From positions 1-10,025 of the forward strand of contig JAFGIA010000321.1 of assembly GCA_016929795.1 (NCBI GenBank): a DNA stretch of 10,025 nt, given 5' to 3'. This DNA comes from Anaerolineae bacterium (GTDB lineage: Bacteria; Chloroflexota; Anaerolineae; JAAYZQ01). Shown in pieces: positions 7,384 to 10,025 of this stretch. The notes beneath the pieces are model-generated. The model was not told where the DNA came from, did no database searches, and was given only the letters and a program-made list of their open reading frames with translations. The position numbers and the translations under genes were made by a program. Position 1 is the stretch's first letter; each line of letters starts with the position of its first letter.

Positions 7384-8208
7384 TCACATCGTGATCAGCA
7401 CGATGGCGAGGATGGCGGCGGCGGCGCCGAGAACCTGGAGCCGGGTGAGGTGCTCCTTGGCAATCAGCCACGCCAGCAGGGCCGTCACCGCCGGGTAGAG
7501 AGAGGCCAACACGGCAGCGACATCTAGCCTCCCCGTCTGGGCGGCGAGCAGGAAAAAGAGGTTGCCGGCCGCGTCGAGCACGCCAGCCAGCGCAAGCAGC
7601 CCCCATGGTGCCCCCCGCAGCAGGACAGGCCGGCGCCGGGCGATGACCAGGAGTACCATCCCCCCCAGGGCCGCCAGCCGGCCCGCGACCAGCGGCCAAA
7701 AGACCGCGCTCTCGCTCACCCGGTCAAGCGCGACGAAAAACGCGCCAAAGCCCAGCCCGGCCAGCAGGGCCAGGCCAAGCCCTGCCGGACGGCCGCCGAT
7801 CCGCTCCGGGCGGGAGAGAAGCCACAGGCCAGCCAGCGCCACGCCCAGGCCGGCCAGTTGCCGCGCGCCGGGCAAACCTTCGGTCAGCGCGGCAGCGATC
7901 ACGGGCATGGACGCCGCAAGCACGGCCGACACCGGCGCCACGATGCCCATGCGGCCCCTGGCCAGGCCGCGCCACAGGGTGCCGAGGCCAGCCACGCCGG
8001 CCAACCCGGCCACCGCGCCCCACAGCACGTCGGCCGGCGCAGGGAGCACCTCCCCACGGGCCAGCGCCACGGCTGCCAGCGCCAGCAGCCCGACGGCGTA
8101 CGACACCAGCACCGTAGCCAGGGCCCCGACCCGGCGCGCTGCCAGCCCACCGGAAAAATCGCCCGCGCCCCAGGCCGCGGCGGCCGAGAGCGCGAATAGC
8201 GCAGCAAT
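7384..8208 (-). CDS. DMT superfamily (EamA-type) transporter, start codon uncertain
   Basis: The frame encodes about 274 aa of almost wholly hydrophobic sequence, fitting the ten-helix EamA permease (two repeats of five helices). The first conventional start is GTG 8112, which would give 242 aa and lose helix 1. The upstream in-frame sequence is open to a TGA at 8227-8229 and encodes IAALFALSAAAAWGAGDFSG and LAARRVG, the usual first helix and loop of this family, so the gene really begins near 8208. The only near-start codon there is ATT (8206-8208), behind a G/A-rich ribosome-binding-like run. An ATG at 8228-8230 is one base out of frame across a poly-G tract. Conserved ARGRMGIVAPVSAV and the second-repeat WLIAKEHLT motif also fit. 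Substrate unknown; relatives export amino acids or metabolites. Alternatively, it is a frameshifted allele or a sequencing error in the poly-G run. Confidence 0.83.
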   Translation of the reverse strand: MAALFALSAAAAWGAGDFSGGLAARRVGALATVLVSYAVGLLALAAVALARGEVLPAPADVLWGAVAGLAGVAGLGTLWRGLARGRMGIVAPVSAVLAASMPVIAAALTEGLPGARQLAGLGVALAGLWLLSRPERIGGRPAGLGLALLAGLGFGAFFVALDRVSESAVFWPLVAGRLAALGGMVLLVIARRRPVLLRGAPWGLLALAGVLDAAGNLFFLLAAQTGRLDVAAVLASLYPAVTALLAWLIAKEHLTRLQVLGAAAAILAIVLITM

Positions 8209-8225
8209 CTCCCCCTCCCCCCCCT
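8207..8225. repeat. Poly-C/poly-G homopolymer tract at transporter start
   Basis: On the plus strand five C (8211-8215), a T, and eight C (8217-8224) run up to the palindromic repeat. On the transporter strand this reads as poly-G between an ATG (8228-8230) and the transporter's helix 1. Losing one G (or gaining two) would place the ATG in frame with the transporter. Confidence 0.7.
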
Positions 8226-8260
8226 GTCATTGCGAGGGAGCGCCAGCGACCGAAGCAATC
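8226..8260. repeat. Palindromic intergenic repeat (REP/MITE-like, ATTGC...GCAAT)
   Basis: A 35-nt element begins GTCATTGCGAGG and ends CCGAAGCAATC. Terminal inverted arms ATTGC (8229-8233) and GCAAT (8255-8259) with inner GG/CC give an imperfect palindrome. From memory, very similar GTCATTGCGAG...GAAGCAATC sequences occur as dispersed repeats in many bacterial genomes; I could not search for it. It is flanked by identical CCCCCCT (8219-8225 and 8260-8266), like a target-site duplication. It sits between the kinase stop and the transporter start. Confidence 0.7.
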
Positions 8261-8265
8261 CCCCC

Positions 8266-9846
8266 TCAACCCAACCTTGACACCCTCGGCAGCCGGAACG
8301 AAAACCGGCTGCCCTGCCCCGTCCTTTCCGCCTGTACCTGGCCGCCATGCTCGTCGGCAATCGCCCGCACGATGGCCAGCCCCAGGCCGCTGCCGGGGTA
8401 TTCGGCGCTGTTCCGCCCACGGTGGAAACGTTGGAAGAGGTGTGGCCGATCCTCCTCCACGATGCCGATGCCACTATCCTCTACCCACACTACGGCCATG
8501 CCCTCTTCCAGGTCAAGCCCCAGCTCCACGGACCCGCCCGCCGGGGTGAACTTGATGGCGTTGTCGAGCAGGTTGGCGAGGAGCTGCCGTAGGTGCGTTT
8601 CATCCCCTCGCACGGTAACCTGCGTCTCGGACAGCGACAGCACGAACTCCAACCCTGCCTGTTCGGCCCGCGAGGCATACAGCTCGCCCATCTCCTGGGC
8701 CAGTGCCGTGAGGGACACCGGCTCAAAGGTACCCGGCGCCGTGCCGGCCTCGAGTCGCGACAGGTCAAGCATCCCCTGCGTCAAGAGCGCCAGGCGCTCG
8801 ATCTGCGCCTGCGCGCGGGTCAGGCGCTCCACCTGCGCAGTCGTGCTGTCCTGCCCCGGCCGGCCCTCTTGCGCTGGCAAAGATTCTTGTTGCATCAGAT
8901 CCAGATTGGCGCGCAGTGTCGTCAGTGGCGTGTGGATCTCGTGGGCGGCGTCCGACACAAAGCGGCGCAGCGTGACCACAGTATCCTCCACCCGGTCGGC
9001 CATGACGTTGAACGAGCGCGCCAGCGTGCCGAACTCGTCGCTGCGGGTCGTCTCGGCCCGAACCGAGAGATCGCCGCCGGCCATCGAGGTCGTGACATCG
9101 GTCAGGGCCAGCAGCGGCGCCGAGATCCGCCGACTGATGAGCCAGCCGGCAGCCGCTGCCAGGGCCACGGCCACGGCACTGGCGATCCCCCATCCCCAGG
9201 CCACGTCCCCGACGATCTCGCGCGCATAGTCCGGACCCTGTGACAGCTCGACAAAGCCCAGCAACTGCGAGCCGCTGTCACGGATCGGCGCCGTGACCAC
9301 CTGGTTGGATGTGCGCGCCTGCTCGTCGAGGGGGAAGGGAGCGAGCTCGCGCCATGGCCTGACAGGCTCCAGCGGCCACTCAGATCGGCTTGCTGGCGGC
9401 AAGAGAGCGTCCCGAGTCGTAGTGACGGTTACCGAAACTGCAACTCCAGGGGAAACAACGAGCAATCTACCTCCTGGCAATAGCGCGCCGAGCCGCCTGC
9501 CTTCGGCAAATCGCTCATCGACTGGCACGAACACGACACGATAGTCTCCGGGCGGACTCGAGCTGGCCATCAGATCGCCTGCACTATCAAACAGGCGAAT
9601 ACGGATTCCGGAAAGGAAGGAAAAGCTGTCCAGCCGGGCCTGGAGTTCGTCGACGGGCTGGTCATCCTCGATCAACGGCGCCAGGCTGAGCCCGATGGCT
9701 TGCGCGCTGCTCCACAAATAGTCACGCTCCAGGCGTTGATAGTAACCACGCAGCCCGAGCAGCAGCACGCCCCCCAGGGCCAATGCCGCCACCAAGGCAA
9801 TCGCGGCGTAGCTGAGTGGCAGTTCCCATCGGATCGACCGTCGCAT
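8266..9846 (-). CDS. Membrane sensor histidine kinase with periplasmic-type sensor, HAMP, HisKA and HATPase domains
   Basis: A 526-aa protein. ATG 9846 is preceded by AGGAGGG (9856-9862) 9 nt upstream. Helix 1 (about 11-33) and helix 2 (about 218-238) bracket an extracytoplasmic sensor region of about 185 aa with no domain I recognise. HAMP follows (about 239-292), then HisKA with the phosphoacceptor H302 in AHEIHTPLTTL (the usual E-L-R-T-P-L reads E-I-H-T-P-L). The HATPase_c domain has N-box LLANLLDNAIKFTP (N429), G1 box VEDSGIGI (D457), F box FQRFHRG and G2 box GSGLGL (485-490). All catalytic motifs are intact, so it should be active. It autophosphorylates and passes the phosphate to a response regulator, none of which is in the window; a partner may lie beyond position 10025. 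A repeat element directly follows its stop. Confidence 0.95.
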   Translation of the reverse strand: MRRSIRWELPLSYAAIALVAALALGGVLLLGLRGYYQRLERDYLWSSAQAIGLSLAPLIEDDQPVDELQARLDSFSFLSGIRIRLFDSAGDLMASSSPPGDYRVVFVPVDERFAEGRRLGALLPGGRLLVVSPGVAVSVTVTTTRDALLPPASRSEWPLEPVRPWRELAPFPLDEQARTSNQVVTAPIRDSGSQLLGFVELSQGPDYAREIVGDVAWGWGIASAVAVALAAAAGWLISRRISAPLLALTDVTTSMAGGDLSVRAETTRSDEFGTLARSFNVMADRVEDTVVTLRRFVSDAAHEIHTPLTTLRANLDLMQQESLPAQEGRPGQDSTTAQVERLTRAQAQIERLALLTQGMLDLSRLEAGTAPGTFEPVSLTALAQEMGELYASRAEQAGLEFVLSLSETQVTVRGDETHLRQLLANLLDNAIKFTPAGGSVELGLDLEEGMAVVWVEDSGIGIVEEDRPHLFQRFHRGRNSAEYPGSGLGLAIVRAIADEHGGQVQAERTGQGSRFSFRLPRVSRLG

Positions 9847-9855
9847 TTTGATTTT

Positions 9856-9862
9856 CCCTCCT
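9856..9862 (-). promoter_or_regulatory. Ribosome-binding site of histidine kinase
   Basis: AGGAGGG on the minus strand, 9 nt before ATG 9846; a near-perfect Shine-Dalgarno that fixes the kinase start. Confidence 0.75.
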
Positions 9863-9875
9863 GCGTACCTGGCCG

Positions 9876-9908
9876 CCTATAGCTTACTCGATCCTGGCCG
9901 CTTGTCAA
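9876..9908 (-). promoter_or_regulatory. Candidate promoter for histidine kinase
   Basis: A perfect -35 hexamer TTGACA on the minus strand (9908-9903) is followed by weak -10 options: TAAGCT (9886-9881, 16-nt spacer) or TATAGG (9881-9876, 21-nt spacer). It lies about 60 nt upstream of the start codon. If real, the kinase has its own promoter rather than only reading through from an upstream regulator gene. Confidence 0.35.
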
Positions 9909-9956
9909 GGCGCACTGGAGGTGCAACGCACTTTAAAAGAGACTGTTGGCGAACTA

Positions 9957-9988
9957 CCTTTTGTGGTGGGAATGGCGCCCACAGAAGG
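9957..9988. repeat. Hairpin-forming inverted repeat
   Basis: Arms CCTTTTGTGG (9957-9966) and CCACAGAAGG (9979-9988) pair over 10 positions with one mismatch (G-T wobble on one strand), around a 12-nt loop. A short TTTT follows at 9991-9994 on the plus strand. It may be a terminator for something read from the left, an attenuator upstream of the kinase, or part of a mobile-element end cut by the edge. Confidence 0.5.
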
Positions 9989-10018
9989 CGTTTTCCCCCA
10001 GCAGGTGGGGCATACGCC
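9987..10018. repeat. Second hairpin-forming segment at right edge
   Basis: GGCGT (9987-9991) pairs with ACGCC (10014-10018), and inside it CCCC (9996-9999) pairs with GGGG (10007-10010), separated by short unpaired stretches. It abuts the preceding hairpin by two shared bases. The window ends seven bases later, so its context is unknown. Confidence 0.4.
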
Positions 10019-10025
10019 GCGTTTC

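Noticed and set aside
7562..9229. 555-codon open frame on the plus strand opposite the transporter and kinase
   Set aside because: Its product is Ser/Arg/Pro/Ala-rich with no domain, and it runs antisense to two genes with clear families. It is a by-product of high G+C codon bias.

Overview
The window is G+C-rich (about 60-65% by eye) and carries six protein-coding genes, with no tRNA, rRNA or CRISPR visible. The host is most likely a bacterium of the Chloroflexota (Anaerolineae or Caldilineae type). This is inferred from an Agl23-type (TIGR03663) membrane glycosyltransferase fused to NHL repeats, SUMF1-fold and beta-lactamase-fold secreted-type proteins, and a dispersed ATTGC...GCAAT palindromic repeat. 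No single gene proves it.

Layout. At the left edge (2-1684, +) is the 3' part of a gene joining a beta-propeller to a class C beta-lactamase-type serine hydrolase; its start lies outside the window. Converging on it (1735-2808, -) is a predicted exported SUMF1/FGE-fold protein that lacks the catalytic cysteines of formylglycine-generating enzymes. A 270-nt divergent intergenic region (2809-3078) contains an 18-nt direct repeat and weak promoter candidates. Next come two plus-strand genes 11 nt apart, probably one operon: the 1017-aa GT-C/Agl23-like protein with a C-terminal six-bladed NHL propeller (3079-6132), and a cytosolic GT1/MGT-type glycosyltransferase (6144-7358). Together they suggest surface glycan or glycolipid synthesis.

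Facing them on the minus strand are a DMT/EamA transporter (7384-8208) and, upstream of it, a sensor histidine kinase (8266-9846). The 57 nt between these two hold C-rich tracts and a palindromic repeat element flanked by a 7-nt direct repeat. The transporter's first membrane helix is encoded upstream of the first conventional in-frame start, and the only nearby ATG lies inside the repeat and is out of frame by one base of a poly-G run. The kinase's response regulator is not in the window. The right end (9847-10025) has a candidate kinase promoter and two hairpin-forming segments cut by the edge.

I found no complete undescribed system. The items most worth checking are the repeat/poly-G start region of the transporter, the propeller-hydrolase fusion, the glycosyltransferase-NHL fusion, and the 18-nt repeat in the divergent promoter region.
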